Assembly (NCBI RefSeq): GCF_002868715.1
Contig: NZ_PKLZ01000008.1
Coordinates: forward strand, 248,001-312,000
Direction of reading: 5' to 3'
DNA from: Kineobactrum sediminis
Lineage (GTDB): Bacteria > Pseudomonadota > Gammaproteobacteria > Pseudomonadales > Halieaceae
Length of the DNA stretch: 64,000 bases
The notes under the pieces: generated by a model
Seen by the model: the letters and a program-made list of their open reading frames with translations, nothing else
Told to the model about the DNA's origin: nothing
Databases searched by the model: none
Program-made: the position numbers and the translations under genes
Shown here: positions 51,726 through 61,209 of the stretch, one piece after another
Layout: each line of letters begins with the position of its first letter
How positions within the stretch are numbered: the stretch's first letter is position 1

Positions 51726-52426
51726 GCGAAGCAAGCCGTAATGACATACTGGCTCGGCTGCGCGGCACCAGTGCCAGTGCCACCCCGGAACAAATCGCCC
51801 GCAAGCTCAAGGCCCTGGGCTATGCTGCCCCTGCGCGCATGCCCAGCGCCGACCCACGCACCGCCTTTCTCGCCAATGTACTGGCCAACAAGGGCAGTGC
51901 CGAGCTCGCAGCAGATCGTAAAATTGCAGTGCAAATGGTCGGCAAATATCTGTACCAGCGCTTTCGTACCTACAAACTGGTGGCCGGCAATGATCCACGA
52001 ATAGCGGCCATGCCCTGGCGGGATGCCGGCGTGCTGCCACGATTCGGTGCTGCGGAGAATGGTGATACTGCGGCGCTCAGTTATGCCCGGCTGGCGGTTG
52101 CTGAAACCGGCTCAGTAGTTACCTATACCGGAAGGGCCAACCCCGGGCGCAACAATCTGTTACCGGAAGACCATCTGGTGCTCGTCAACACCGAGGACCT
52201 TGTGGTTTCGCTGGAGGACGCCTGGCAGCGGATTCGCCGGGACCAGCCAGCGGATCACTGGCCGCGCGGGATCCAGTTTATCGCCGGCCCCTCCAGCACA
52301 GCCGATGTAGAGGCACAGCTGGTGATGGGCGCCCACGGGCCACGCCGATGGCATGTGATCCTGGTGGGCGACACCCCGCCCCAGGCACTGGTGGATGCCG
52401 TCAAGCTGGCTGCCACGCTCACCTGA
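51722..52426 (+). CDS. lutC: LldG/LutC-type protein (DUF162)
   Basis: 234 residues. It overlaps lutB by four bases. The C-terminal half (LSYARLAVAETGSVVTYTGRANPGRN, FIAGPSSTADVEAQLVMGAHGP) is the LUD/DUF162 domain. Third part of the lactate-utilisation complex. Convergent with ppc over an 18-base gap; no terminator hairpin seen. Confidence 0.93.
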   Translation: MSEASRNDILARLRGTSASATPEQIARKLKALGYAAPARMPSADPRTAFLANVLANKGSAELAADRKIAVQMVGKYLYQRFRTYKLVAGNDPRIAAMPWRDAGVLPRFGAAENGDTAALSYARLAVAETGSVVTYTGRANPGRNNLLPEDHLVLVNTEDLVVSLEDAWQRIRRDQPADHWPRGIQFIAGPSSTADVEAQLVMGAHGPRRWHVILVGDTPPQALVDAVKLAATLT

Positions 52427-52444
52427 GAGTCTGTCGGAATAAAC

Positions 52445-55087
52445 TCAGCCGGTATTGCGCATCCCCGCGGCAATACCGGCAATGGTCACCATAACAGCCT
52501 GCTCGAGTAGAGGCTCAGGCTGCTGACGCTGGCGCTTCAAAAGTTCTGCCTGCAGTACGTTCAAGGGGTCGGTATAGATATTGCGCAACTGGATGGATTC
52601 CCGGATCCAGGGCGAGTCCGACAGCAGTGTATCGCTGTCGCTGATCTTCAATACCGTGGCGATATCCTGCTGTAACTGCCCGCGCAGGGTATCGCCAAGA
52701 TGACGCAGCGGGGCCGGAACGAGACACTCGTCATAATAGGCTGACAGGCCTACATCCGCCTTGGCATAAACCATTTCCAGCATCGACAGGCGCGTCGCGA
52801 AGAAAGGCCAGGCCGCTGCCATTTTCCGCAACAAGGTTGCGTCACCGCGATCCAGCGCCTCCTGCAATGCACTCCCGGCACCAAGCCAGGCCGGCAGCAT
52901 CAGCCGGTTTTGCGACCAGGCAAAAATCCACGGAATGGCGCGCAGGCTCTCAATACCGCCGCCGCCACGCCGCCGCGAGGGTCGCGACCCAAGGGGCAGG
53001 CCCGCCAGTTCCTGTTCCGGTGTGGCATGACGGAAATAGTCGATAAAATCAGGTTCTTCACGAATGATATGCCGGTAGTCCTCACAGGATTTAACGGCGA
53101 GGGTATCCATCATTGCGCGCCAGCTTGCCTCCGGCGCAGGAGGAGTTTGCAGGTTGGCTCGGCAAATGGCAGAGGTATAAAGGGCCAGTGTCTTCACCGC
53201 GAGTGAGGTCCAGCCGAGCTTGGCGCGAATCATTTCACCCTGCTCTGTCACCCTCAGCCCCTGTTCCAGCGAACCCGGTGGCTGCGAAAGCAGTGCTGCC
53301 TGCGCCGGTGCGCCACCGCGACCAATGGTGCCGCCGCGGCCATGAAACAGGGTCAGTTTAACGTCGTGCTGCTGGCAAACCGCCAGCAGGTCTTCCTGGG
53401 CACGGTACTGTGCCCAGGCCGCAGACAGGACGCCGGCATCCTTGGCGGAATCGGAATAACCGATCATCACCATCAATTGGCCGCCGATATGACCGCGGAA
53501 CCAGGGGTCCGCAAGCAGCGAAGAAACCACTTCGCGGGCGCGTGCCAGGTCGTCCAGCGTTTCAAACAAGGGCGCAACGGGCAGATCAAAAGGCACCCCG
53601 GCCTCGCGCAGCAGCAGATGCACTACCAGCACATCAGACGCCTGCCGTGCCATGGAAATAACGTAAGCACCCAGGGTCTCTCGGGACTGCCGGGCAATAA
53701 CCGCGAATGTGGCCAGGACTTCGGCAACGTCGGCGGAGGGCTGCCAGCGCGGTGGTACCAGTGGTCGCCTGCTTGCCAGTTCGCGGGTCAGAAACGCACA
53801 CCGCGCCGGTTCATCCCATGCCGCGTAATCACCCAGGCCAAGGTAAGTCGTTAATTCCGACAGCACTTCGGTATGCCGTGCGCTGTCCTGGCGCACGTCG
53901 TGACGCAGCAAATGCACCCCAAAACAACGGACCCGGCGCAGCAGGTCAAGCAAACCGCCATCGGCGATACTGGGCATCCCGCACTCCAGCATGGACTGGT
54001 AGCACAGCTCCAGAGGCTGCCAGATGTCAGCCTCACGCAGCAGTGGTTGCTCCGGCGGCTCGCCGGTTGCAAGCGCGTCCTCAATCATCTTCAGGTCATT
54101 GCGCAGGCGCTCCCGTAGCATCCTCAATACTGCCCTGTATGGCTCGTGGGAGTCACCAGCCAGAGCGCGCAGGGCCTTGTTACAAGCCGTCATCGACAGC
54201 TCTTCCAGTAGCTGGTTCACGTCCCGGAGATACAGCTCCGTAGCCTGCCAGCGACTCAGCCAGAGTACTTCCTCGGTAACCACCGCCGTAACATTCGGAT
54301 TACCGTCGCGATCGCTACCCATCCAGGAGCCGAAAGCGACCGGTGCGGCAGTCAGTGGCAGGCGCGCTCCACAGGCCTGGAACAGTGCGCTGTCAAGCCG
54401 GCGCATGAATTCCGGCACCGCTCGCCACAGCGAATCTTCAACCACGGCGAAACCCCATTTGGCCTCTGCCACCGGGGTTGGTCGCTCAACGCGGAAATCA
54501 TCGCCATACCAGATCTGCGTGATAAGCTCACGCAGCCGGTTTTGCAAGGCTTCCTGCTCGCGCTCGGTAAGTCCCTGAAGCTCAAGCTGGGACAGGCAGC
54601 GGCCAATCTCGGTGTGCTTGTGGATCAGTGTACGTCGCATTATCTCGGTCGGGTGGGCGGTCAGCACCAGATCAATGCTGAGTTTGTTGACCGCATTCAC
54701 AATCGCCTCGTTGGACACGCCCTCCGCCAACAACTCCGCAAAGTTACCCTGCAGGTTCCGCGATGCTGAAAACAGCGGATCCATCTGCCGGGATACGGTA
54801 TTGTGTTGATCGGCAATATTGGCCAGGTTCAGGAATTGGCTGAAGGCGCGCGCCACCGGCACCAGCTGTGCATTATCCAGCGTTCGCAGTACCTCCAGCA
54901 ATTCCTCGTGAGCCGAGCCGTCACTGGCAGACCCCGCATCACTGCGAGCTGATTTGGACAAACGCCGTATCTTTTCCACCAGTTCCAGAAAAGCGTCACC
55001 ATTGGCAGTGGCAATGGTCTCGCCCAGCAGGCGCCCCAGAAAGCTGACATTACTGCGTAAAAGACTGTAGTCCTCCCGTTGTTCCAC
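52445..55087 (-). CDS. ppc: Phosphoenolpyruvate carboxylase
   Basis: 880 residues (E. coli 883). Makes oxaloacetate from PEP and bicarbonate. VLTAHPTEIMRRTLIHKH carries the catalytic His; GYSDSAKDAG and FHGRGGTIGRGGAP are active-site loops; the C-terminus ends GMRNTG, as the family does. GTG start, with AAAAGGAG 11 bases upstream. It lies 17 bases after gap, so gap-like, gap and ppc form one minus-strand operon. Confidence 0.97.
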   Translation of the reverse strand: MEQREDYSLLRSNVSFLGRLLGETIATANGDAFLELVEKIRRLSKSARSDAGSASDGSAHEELLEVLRTLDNAQLVPVARAFSQFLNLANIADQHNTVSRQMDPLFSASRNLQGNFAELLAEGVSNEAIVNAVNKLSIDLVLTAHPTEIMRRTLIHKHTEIGRCLSQLELQGLTEREQEALQNRLRELITQIWYGDDFRVERPTPVAEAKWGFAVVEDSLWRAVPEFMRRLDSALFQACGARLPLTAAPVAFGSWMGSDRDGNPNVTAVVTEEVLWLSRWQATELYLRDVNQLLEELSMTACNKALRALAGDSHEPYRAVLRMLRERLRNDLKMIEDALATGEPPEQPLLREADIWQPLELCYQSMLECGMPSIADGGLLDLLRRVRCFGVHLLRHDVRQDSARHTEVLSELTTYLGLGDYAAWDEPARCAFLTRELASRRPLVPPRWQPSADVAEVLATFAVIARQSRETLGAYVISMARQASDVLVVHLLLREAGVPFDLPVAPLFETLDDLARAREVVSSLLADPWFRGHIGGQLMVMIGYSDSAKDAGVLSAAWAQYRAQEDLLAVCQQHDVKLTLFHGRGGTIGRGGAPAQAALLSQPPGSLEQGLRVTEQGEMIRAKLGWTSLAVKTLALYTSAICRANLQTPPAPEASWRAMMDTLAVKSCEDYRHIIREEPDFIDYFRHATPEQELAGLPLGSRPSRRRGGGGIESLRAIPWIFAWSQNRLMLPAWLGAGSALQEALDRGDATLLRKMAAAWPFFATRLSMLEMVYAKADVGLSAYYDECLVPAPLRHLGDTLRGQLQQDIATVLKISDSDTLLSDSPWIRESIQLRNIYTDPLNVLQAELLKRQRQQPEPLLEQAVMVTIAGIAAGMRNTG

Positions 55088-55104
55088 TATCGCTGTAGCT
55101 CCTT

Positions 55105-56103
55105 TTACAGTTGGTCAAGACGCGCCAGCAAATCACAGACACGGCTGGAATAACCCCATTCATTGTCGTACCAGTTAAGTACTCGCAGATAGCGCTGCTC
55201 AACCACCGCGGTGAACCCGGCATCGTAAATTGAAGAGTGAGGATTGCCAATGATATCAGAGGACACAATCGGCCGGTCACAATACTGGAGGATGCCCTTG
55301 AGTTGAGATGATAGCGCGGCCGTCCGCACCACATCATGCACCTCCTGTACGGTGGTCGGGCGCGCAAGCGTAACAAACAGATCGACCACCGAGCCGTCCG
55401 GCACCGGGACCCGGGCAGCCATGCCGTGCAGCCTTCCCTTGAGCTGCGGAAGCACCTCGCCCACGGCTTTGGCCGCACCGGTGGATGTCGGAATGATATT
55501 TTCCGCCGCTGCGCGGCTGCGCCGCCAGTCCGAATGAGGGACATCCGCCAGACGCTGGTCGTTGGTGTAGGCGTGCACCGTGTTGATGACTCCCTCCTCA
55601 ATACCGAAGGCGCGGTCGAGTACACTGGCCATCGGCGCCAGGCAATTGGTCGTGCAACTGGCATTGGAAATAAGACGATGCTCCGGCTTCAGGCCATCGT
55701 CGTTAACCCCGAGTACGACGCTGTAGTCGATCGCATCTTTCGCCGGCACCGTCAGGACCACACGCCCGGCCCCGGCCTGAAGATGCTGTTCCAGCTGTGA
55801 TCGTTTGCGGAACACGCCCGTGGATTCCACTACCGCATCGATACCCATTGCAGCCCATGGCAACGCACTGGGGTCGCGTTCACTAAGCAGTTTCACCCGG
55901 CCCTTGGCGGTGACAAACTCATCGCCCTCAAGCGCCAGCGCCTTGCCAAAAGGCCCCATTACCGTGTCGTAATCCAGCAGGTAGCGCAGCGCCCCAAAGT
56001 CAAACAGGTCATTGATTGCCACCACGTCTATACCCGGCACATCCTCCAGGATCCGGAATACGGAGCGACCGATACGACCAAAACCATTAATTGCAATTTT
56101 CAT
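55105..56103 (-). CDS. gap: Type I glyceraldehyde-3-phosphate dehydrogenase
   Basis: 332 residues from ATG 56103; the frame extends upstream but INGFGRIGR then starts at residue 5 as usual. Oxidises glyceraldehyde-3-phosphate with phosphate. Catalytic Cys150 in SNASCTTNCLAP and His177 in TVHAYTNDQ are present; NWYDNEWGYS is intact. Asp32 and the DVP segment near 186 point to NAD preference. The ATG shares a base with the stop of the gap-like gene, so they are co-translated. Confidence 0.96.
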   Translation of the reverse strand: MKIAINGFGRIGRSVFRILEDVPGIDVVAINDLFDFGALRYLLDYDTVMGPFGKALALEGDEFVTAKGRVKLLSERDPSALPWAAMGIDAVVESTGVFRKRSQLEQHLQAGAGRVVLTVPAKDAIDYSVVLGVNDDGLKPEHRLISNASCTTNCLAPMASVLDRAFGIEEGVINTVHAYTNDQRLADVPHSDWRRSRAAAENIIPTSTGAAKAVGEVLPQLKGRLHGMAARVPVPDGSVVDLFVTLARPTTVQEVHDVVRTAALSSQLKGILQYCDRPIVSSDIIGNPHSSIYDAGFTAVVEQRYLRVLNWYDNEWGYSSRVCDLLARLDQL

Positions 56104-57125
56104 TACGCCGCCCCTCCCTGCTGATCCAGTGCTGCGTACAAACGCACCACATCCAGTAGCCGGGCCGCATGACCCAGAGTCTCGTACCAACCCAGGGTTT
56201 TGACCGTGTAGCTTCCCGCCTTCAGGGTTCCCTGGGTATCGAACACCAACGAGTGGGCATTGCCGATAATGTCCGAAGAAACCACGGGATCTTCCACAAC
56301 ATCGAGAATTCCCGGGTAAGATGACGCCTGCCGGCGCATGGCATCGTTGACTGCATCCGCAGTCACTCCGCTGTCGGCAAATACCAGGTTCACGTCCAGA
56401 AGGCAGCCTTCGTGAATGGGGACATTGAGAGCGGAAGTAACGATCTTGCCCTCAAACTGAGGGAGAATACGCCCGAGCCAGAGCCCGGCTTCGTGACTGT
56501 TGGGGATAATGTTCTCTGCGGCAGAGCGACTGCGGCGGTAGTCACTGCCCGCATAATCCTGGAGTGCCTGGTCAGAGGTATATGCGTGGATACTGGTCAT
56601 GCTGCCGCAATTGATGGCAAATTCCCGGGACAGGGCATGCAACAACAGGCACAGGGCCGTGGTTGTTGCGGAACCGGCGGAAAGCATGCGATCTTCGACC
56701 CGAGCGTCGCCGCCATTGATTCCGGGCATCACAATGCGATCAATGTCATCCCCTGGCAAGGTGCGTAACAACACACGGCGCGCACCATTATTCAGGTGCG
56801 CCTCCATAAAATGGCGCTGGCGAAAGTTGCCTGTGGCATCAATAACCATATCCACATCGAACAGGTCCCAGGGCATTTCCCGGGGCTCGTTCATGTGCAT
56901 CAGACGGGCGCGAAAACGCGGATTAACCAGAAAATTACCTTCCAGCGTATGGCGCTCCGCATCCCGGGTTTCCGCACAGAGCAGATAGTGCAGAATATCC
57001 GGTTGACCGATATCAGCAATAGCGACCACCTCCACATCGTTACTGCGGGACGCCAGGTCGTAGATCTGGCGACCTGTCTGGCCAAAACCCACCAGCCCCA
57101 CCCGAACAGGCTGTTGTTGTGGCAT
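56103..57125 (-). CDS. GAPDH-like protein lacking the catalytic cysteine
   Basis: 340 residues from ATG 57125, with AGGAG 8 bases upstream; the open frame to 57314 lacks support. GLVGFGQTGRQ is the NAD loop. Where GAPDH has SNASCTTNC this has SAGSATTTALC, so the nucleophilic Cys is Ala153; the base His180 (SIHAYTSDQ) and AAENIIPNS are kept. The NEWGYS motif is replaced by ETLGHA. The fold is kept but normal catalysis should be impossible. It may be a regulatory or assembly partner of the GAPDH encoded just downstream (overlap TAATG), or bind another aldehyde without chemistry. Function unknown. Confidence 0.9.
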   Translation of the reverse strand: MPQQQPVRVGLVGFGQTGRQIYDLASRSNDVEVVAIADIGQPDILHYLLCAETRDAERHTLEGNFLVNPRFRARLMHMNEPREMPWDLFDVDMVIDATGNFRQRHFMEAHLNNGARRVLLRTLPGDDIDRIVMPGINGGDARVEDRMLSAGSATTTALCLLLHALSREFAINCGSMTSIHAYTSDQALQDYAGSDYRRSRSAAENIIPNSHEAGLWLGRILPQFEGKIVTSALNVPIHEGCLLDVNLVFADSGVTADAVNDAMRRQASSYPGILDVVEDPVVSSDIIGNAHSLVFDTQGTLKAGSYTVKTLGWYETLGHAARLLDVVRLYAALDQQGGAA

Positions 57126-57253
57126 TATGAGTCTCCTTCCCAAAATGAAGTGAAGCAACTCCTCAACCATAGTCCAATGGCGTGCAAAAGGCTTCATATT
57201 CTGCAGGTGGAGAGCAGACCAACCGGGCTTGTGAATACTATCCATCCCATAGT

Positions 57254-57286
57254 CTGTCCACTTATTGTCTACAAATAGATGGACAG
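57254..57286. promoter_or_regulatory. Inverted repeat between gap-like and folE genes
   Basis: CTGTCCA (57254-57260) and TGGACAG (57280-57286) are perfect 7-bp arms with a 19-base centre that also shows TTATT/AAATA symmetry. In the 240-base divergent region it is a good candidate operator. No known consensus is recognised. No clear -35/-10 pair stands out in the rest of the region. Confidence 0.5.
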
Positions 57287-57365
57287 GCATTGGATTCAAT
57301 ACCGGGGCCACCAATCCAGCCTTGCGCAGGGTGCGTAATTATCGCAAACGCACTGGAGAGACCCT

Positions 57366-58046
57366 ATGACACCTGCCCTGGCCAAGAAAAATATCACCTT
57401 CTCCCACACTCTCTCGCCGGAGGCCGCGAGTGTCCGTCAGGCGCTTCTGGACAAGGGGCTGGAAACGCCGCTGGTCGATAATGGCCTCACGCGCGACGAA
57501 AAATACCTGAAAATTGCCGCCGCTTTCACCGACATTACCCAGACCCTGGGGCTGGACCTTACCGACGACAGCCTCTGCGACACACCGAGTCGCATAGCAC
57601 GCATGTATGTGGATGAGATTTTTTCCGGGCTCGATTACAGTCACTTTCCCAAAATAGCCGTCATCGCCAACAAAATGCAGGTTGAGGAAATGGTGCAGAT
57701 TGACGACATTGGCCTGGTAAGTACCTGTGAGCACCATTTTGTTACCATCGATGGCACTGCCAAGGTCGCCTATATTCCCGGCAACAAGATTATCGGCCTG
57801 TCGAAGATCAATCGTATCGTACGCTTTTTCGCCCAACGGCCCCAGGTACAGGAGCGTCTCACCCAGCAGATTCTCGTGGCACTGCAAACCTTGCTGGAAA
57901 CGGAAGACGTAGCGGTCAGCATCAATGCCGTTCACTATTGCGTAAAGTCCAGAGGGGTAATGGATGGCAATTCACGCACCCGGACCACTTCACTCGGTGG
58001 CGCCTTCAAGGAAACCCCAAGCACCAGAGCCGAGTTCCTCAACTAA
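57366..58046 (+). CDS. folE: GTP cyclohydrolase I
   Basis: 226 residues. First step to tetrahydrofolate: GTP to dihydroneopterin triphosphate. Zinc Cys121 is in STCEHHF (119-125) with the following His residues; the second Cys is in [29 protein letters not shown] and [14 protein letters not shown] match the E. coli-type enzyme. TGGAGAG precedes the ATG. A terminator follows the stop. Confidence 0.96.
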   Translation: MTPALAKKNITFSHTLSPEAASVRQALLDKGLETPLVDNGLTRDEKYLKIAAAFTDITQTLGLDLTDDSLCDTPSRIARMYVDEIFSGLDYSHFPKIAVIANKMQVEEMVQIDDIGLVSTCEHHFVTIDGTAKVAYIPGNKIIGLSKINRIVRFFAQRPQVQERLTQQILVALQTLLETEDVAVSINAVHYCVKSRGVMDGNSRTRTTSLGGAFKETPSTRAEFLN

Positions 58047-58074
58047 CCCCCCCCTCGAGGAACACGGTACCCCT

Positions 58075-58100
58075 GCCCGGCCCACATGCCGGGCTTTTTT
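58075..58100 (+). terminator. Rho-independent terminator after folE
   Basis: GCCCGGC, loop CCACAT, GCCGGGC, then six T. The 7-bp G/C stem followed directly by TTTTTT is a standard terminator, 29 bases after the folE stop. Confidence 0.85.
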
Positions 58101-58184
58101 ATGCTCATTATGGTTTTGCGGTGCTGGTAAAGGGTGTATTCTGCGCGCCCTGAGATACCTGTCCTGACCCACACCGAGTTCACC

Positions 58185-59459
58185 ATGAGAGCGCTGCTTA
58201 CCCTTACTTCGCTGCTGTTATCCACTTCGCTATTGCTGATTGGCCAGGGCATGCAGCTGACGCTGCTCCCGCTCCGGGGAACCAGCAATGGGTTGTCCGA
58301 CTTCCTTATCGGCGTGAGTGCCTCCTGTTATTTCCTGGGTTTTCTGGCGGGGGCTTTCCTGAACCCGCGGATTATCGCGAAAGTGGGTCACATTCGCAGC
58401 TTTGCAGTGCTCACCGCGTTAATGATTACTGCCATTCTCTGCCTTGAAATGCTCGATGGCTGGCTGCCCTGGCTGATATTGCGGTTTTTGACCGGAGCGG
58501 TGATCTGCGGGCTCTATACCGTCATAGAAAGCTGGCTCAACGACCAGACCTCATCAGATTCCAGGGGCCAGGTTCTGGCCATTTATACCTTTATCATTCT
58601 CGGTTCAATGGCTATGGGGCAGATTCTGATTAATGTCGGCTCCGCTGACAGCTCAACACCCTTTACACTCGCAGCGATTTTCATGGCCCTGGCTATTGTG
58701 CCGGTCGGGCTGACCAGCAGATTGGCGCCCGCGCCTGTTGAATCAACCCGGATACGTTTGGGTCTGCTCTACCACCGCTCGCGCACGGCATTTGCCGGCA
58801 CTCTCTTATCCGGCTTCGTGGTGGGGGGGTTCTGGGCCCTGGGGGCTCTGTTCGCCCGCCGTTACGGCAGCACTGTCGCCGATGTTACCTGGTTCATCAC
58901 TGCGGCCATTGCCGGTGGAGCTCTGTTCCAGTACCCATTTGGCTGGGTCTCGGACAGGGTTGATCGTCGCTATGTAATACTGTTTCTGGCCCTCGCCGGG
59001 GTCGCCACTGCCGTGGCCGTGGCACTGACAGTAGGCACCAACATACACCTGTTGATGGTATTCCTGTTCGGGGCAGTAACCATGCCGGTTTACGCAATAT
59101 CGCTGGCGATCGCGGCGGACAACTCGAGCGTCGAGGAATTCGTGGAAATCGGTACCTCGGTGTTGTTACTCAACGCCCTCGGCGCCGCCAGTGCCCCGCT
59201 GGTGCTGGGCCAGTTAATGGGCTTTTTTGATGCCACCGCTTTATTCTGGTCATTTGCCTCTTTGTGCGCGCTGTTTTCGGTCTATTTCGCCGTTCAGACA
59301 CGCGACCGTGAACAAATCGTTGCCGCCGAGGACCAGCTGCCTTTCTCGGCGGCCGCTACGGAAGTGGCGCCGACCGGCTTTGGCCTGGACCCTCGTGGCC
59401 CGGAAGATTACGAGGGTGACCTGCAGCCCGTGGTGCCTGATGTGACGCCCGCCAGCTAA
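58185..59459 (+). CDS. MFS transporter (YcaD-like)
   Basis: 424 residues from ATG 58185 (MRALLTLTSLLL); the frame is open to 58134 without a site. About twelve membrane helices, two halves. GLYTVIESWLNDQTSSDSRGQ is the cytoplasmic loop seen in YcaD-like transporters. The C-terminal 40 residues are hydrophilic. Substrate not known. Convergent with the acyl-CoA synthetase; no terminator seen in the 18-base gap. Confidence 0.85.
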   Translation: MRALLTLTSLLLSTSLLLIGQGMQLTLLPLRGTSNGLSDFLIGVSASCYFLGFLAGAFLNPRIIAKVGHIRSFAVLTALMITAILCLEMLDGWLPWLILRFLTGAVICGLYTVIESWLNDQTSSDSRGQVLAIYTFIILGSMAMGQILINVGSADSSTPFTLAAIFMALAIVPVGLTSRLAPAPVESTRIRLGLLYHRSRTAFAGTLLSGFVVGGFWALGALFARRYGSTVADVTWFITAAIAGGALFQYPFGWVSDRVDRRYVILFLALAGVATAVAVALTVGTNIHLLMVFLFGAVTMPVYAISLAIAADNSSVEEFVEIGTSVLLLNALGAASAPLVLGQLMGFFDATALFWSFASLCALFSVYFAVQTRDREQIVAAEDQLPFSAAATEVAPTGFGLDPRGPEDYEGDLQPVVPDVTPAS

Positions 59460-59477
59460 AGGCCTCCGGGGAGCGGG

Positions 59478-61136
59478 CTAGCTGCGTTCCATCCAGTGCA
59501 GCAACAGTTCGCGCTCCTCCGCGGAACGCCGGGCCAGGGCTTCTGCCAGTTCGCCAAAACGTTCCTCAACTTTTTCCCGGCGGATCTTGAGGGTCGGAGT
59601 GAGCACCTCATTTTCGATCGTCCAGGTGTCGGCCGTGAGAATCACCGCGCCAATGCGTGCATGTTTTTCCAGTGTTTCATTGATACCGTGCACCATTTGC
59701 TGGATAACATCGCCGATCTCGTGTTCCGCGCGCAAGCGAGCCGCTTCATTCAATACGGCCACCATCACCGTTTTCGAGTAACCGCGGCCCAACAGGCAGT
59801 GCTGCTCCGTATGCGGATTTTTGGCAAACTCGCCCTCTATCGGTGGTGGCGCAACAAACTTTCCCTGAATGGTCTTGAAATAGTCTTTGACCCTGCCGGT
59901 AAGGTAGATAAAGCCGTCTTCGTCGACTCTCGCCTTGTCACCGGTGTACAGCCAGCCATCCTGAACCAGTTCGGCTGTTTTCTCAGGCTGTTTATAATAT
60001 CCCGGTGTACAACCACCCGCGCGTATCAGCAATTCTCCCTCTTCGCTGATGCGGTATTCGACATCACCCACTGGCATACCAATCGAACCTATCCGGCGCC
60101 TGTCAGCACTGCTGCAGATCACCCCCATGGCTTCAGTCTGGCCGAAGCCTTCCATCAAGGTAAGACCCAGGCGGTCCCACCAATGGATCAGCGCGGGCGG
60201 GGTTGGCGCGGCGGCAACCAGGCAATACTCCACCTCGTCCAGCCCCAGCTGGGCCAGTACTGCGGCGCCTATGGCTTCCCCATTTTGCGCCAGTGCCTGT
60301 TCGAGCGCCTCGTTGCCGCCAAACCCGGCGATTACCGCCTGCTTGAGCTGCTCCCACACGCGGGGTGGGCCGAAAAACATGTGTGGATGAACGCGTTGCA
60401 AATCAGCGGCCAGGGTTTCCAGGCTCTGGTTGAAGCTCACCTCGCCACAGGAGACGATTGAGGAAAATTCAACAATCTGGCGTTCGGCGATATGCGACAG
60501 CGGTAGGTAGGAAAAATAGCGTGGCTCCGACCGTATGCCGAAGGCATCCTGAAAGCGGGTAATGGGGACAATATTGGTCGCATGGGTCTGGATAACGCCC
60601 TTGGGCAAGCCGGTGGTGCCCGAGGTGAAGACCAGTGACATGACATCATCCGCCTGACACTGGTAGCTGGGTTTTTTGCCCTGCCATTCCGCCAGCAGCT
60701 CCTCCCATTTGAGGTGTGGTTCCTCCAGATCTACTCCCGGCAGAGTGATCAGGGTGGCGCCCTCGGGCAACACCTCGCGAACACCCGCCCAGTTGCTGGT
60801 TTCACCGACCACAACGACCGAAGCCCCGGTAAAGTCGAGAATATACCGGGCCGTGCTCGCCGGCAGGGTTGTAAACATACTGACCGTAATATTGCCGGAA
60901 CTGATAATGGCAAGATCGGCGAGGAACCAGTGGGCGCAATTACGCGACAGCAACACCATCCGTTCACCATGGCCAAAATGATGCTCCAGCATCGCCGCCA
61001 TTGCTGCAATATCAGCGGCAGCGTCGCCCCAGGTAATATCGCGAGAACCTTCCGGTAACAGGTCCTTCAACCAGACCTTATCCGGACAGTGTTGTGCCCA
61101 GTGGCCGAGTATTGCAGGTAGGGTATCGTGCACCAT
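59478..61136 (-). CDS. AMP-dependent acyl-CoA synthetase (FadD/FAA-like)
   Basis: 552 residues. LVFTSGTTGLPKGVIQTH is the AMP-binding P loop, YLPLSHIAERQIVE and GFGQTEAMGVI follow, and YLTGRVKDYFKTIQGKFVAPP is the hinge and C-domain with the catalytic Lys. The layout fits a long-chain fatty acid activating enzyme that makes acyl-CoA through acyl-AMP. No signal peptide. Chain length specificity cannot be read. AAGGA precedes the ATG. Confidence 0.9.
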   Translation of the reverse strand: MVHDTLPAILGHWAQHCPDKVWLKDLLPEGSRDITWGDAAADIAAMAAMLEHHFGHGERMVLLSRNCAHWFLADLAIISSGNITVSMFTTLPASTARYILDFTGASVVVVGETSNWAGVREVLPEGATLITLPGVDLEEPHLKWEELLAEWQGKKPSYQCQADDVMSLVFTSGTTGLPKGVIQTHATNIVPITRFQDAFGIRSEPRYFSYLPLSHIAERQIVEFSSIVSCGEVSFNQSLETLAADLQRVHPHMFFGPPRVWEQLKQAVIAGFGGNEALEQALAQNGEAIGAAVLAQLGLDEVEYCLVAAAPTPPALIHWWDRLGLTLMEGFGQTEAMGVICSSADRRRIGSIGMPVGDVEYRISEEGELLIRAGGCTPGYYKQPEKTAELVQDGWLYTGDKARVDEDGFIYLTGRVKDYFKTIQGKFVAPPPIEGEFAKNPHTEQHCLLGRGYSKTVMVAVLNEAARLRAEHEIGDVIQQMVHGINETLEKHARIGAVILTADTWTIENEVLTPTLKIRREKVEERFGELAEALARRSAEERELLLHWMERS

Positions 61137-61178
61137 AGTGAAGATGTCCTTTTTTATAGTAGGTAAAAATCTTGTCTG

Positions 61179-61207
61179 ATTTTACGGAATCCTGAAACGG
61201 TTACCAA
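61179..61207 (-). promoter_or_regulatory. Candidate sigma-70 promoter of the acyl-CoA synthetase gene
   Basis: On the minus strand: TTGGTA (complement of 61202-61207), 17-base spacer and TAAAAT (complement of 61179-61184). It lies at the end of the upstream lipoprotein gene, so it could start its own transcript. Confidence 0.45.
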
Positions 61208-61209
61208 TA

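Noticed and set aside
57126-57314. Upstream extension of the GAPDH-like gene
   Set aside because: It crosses the regulatory region and inverted repeat; ATG 57125 has AGGAG and the Rossmann motif starts at the right place.
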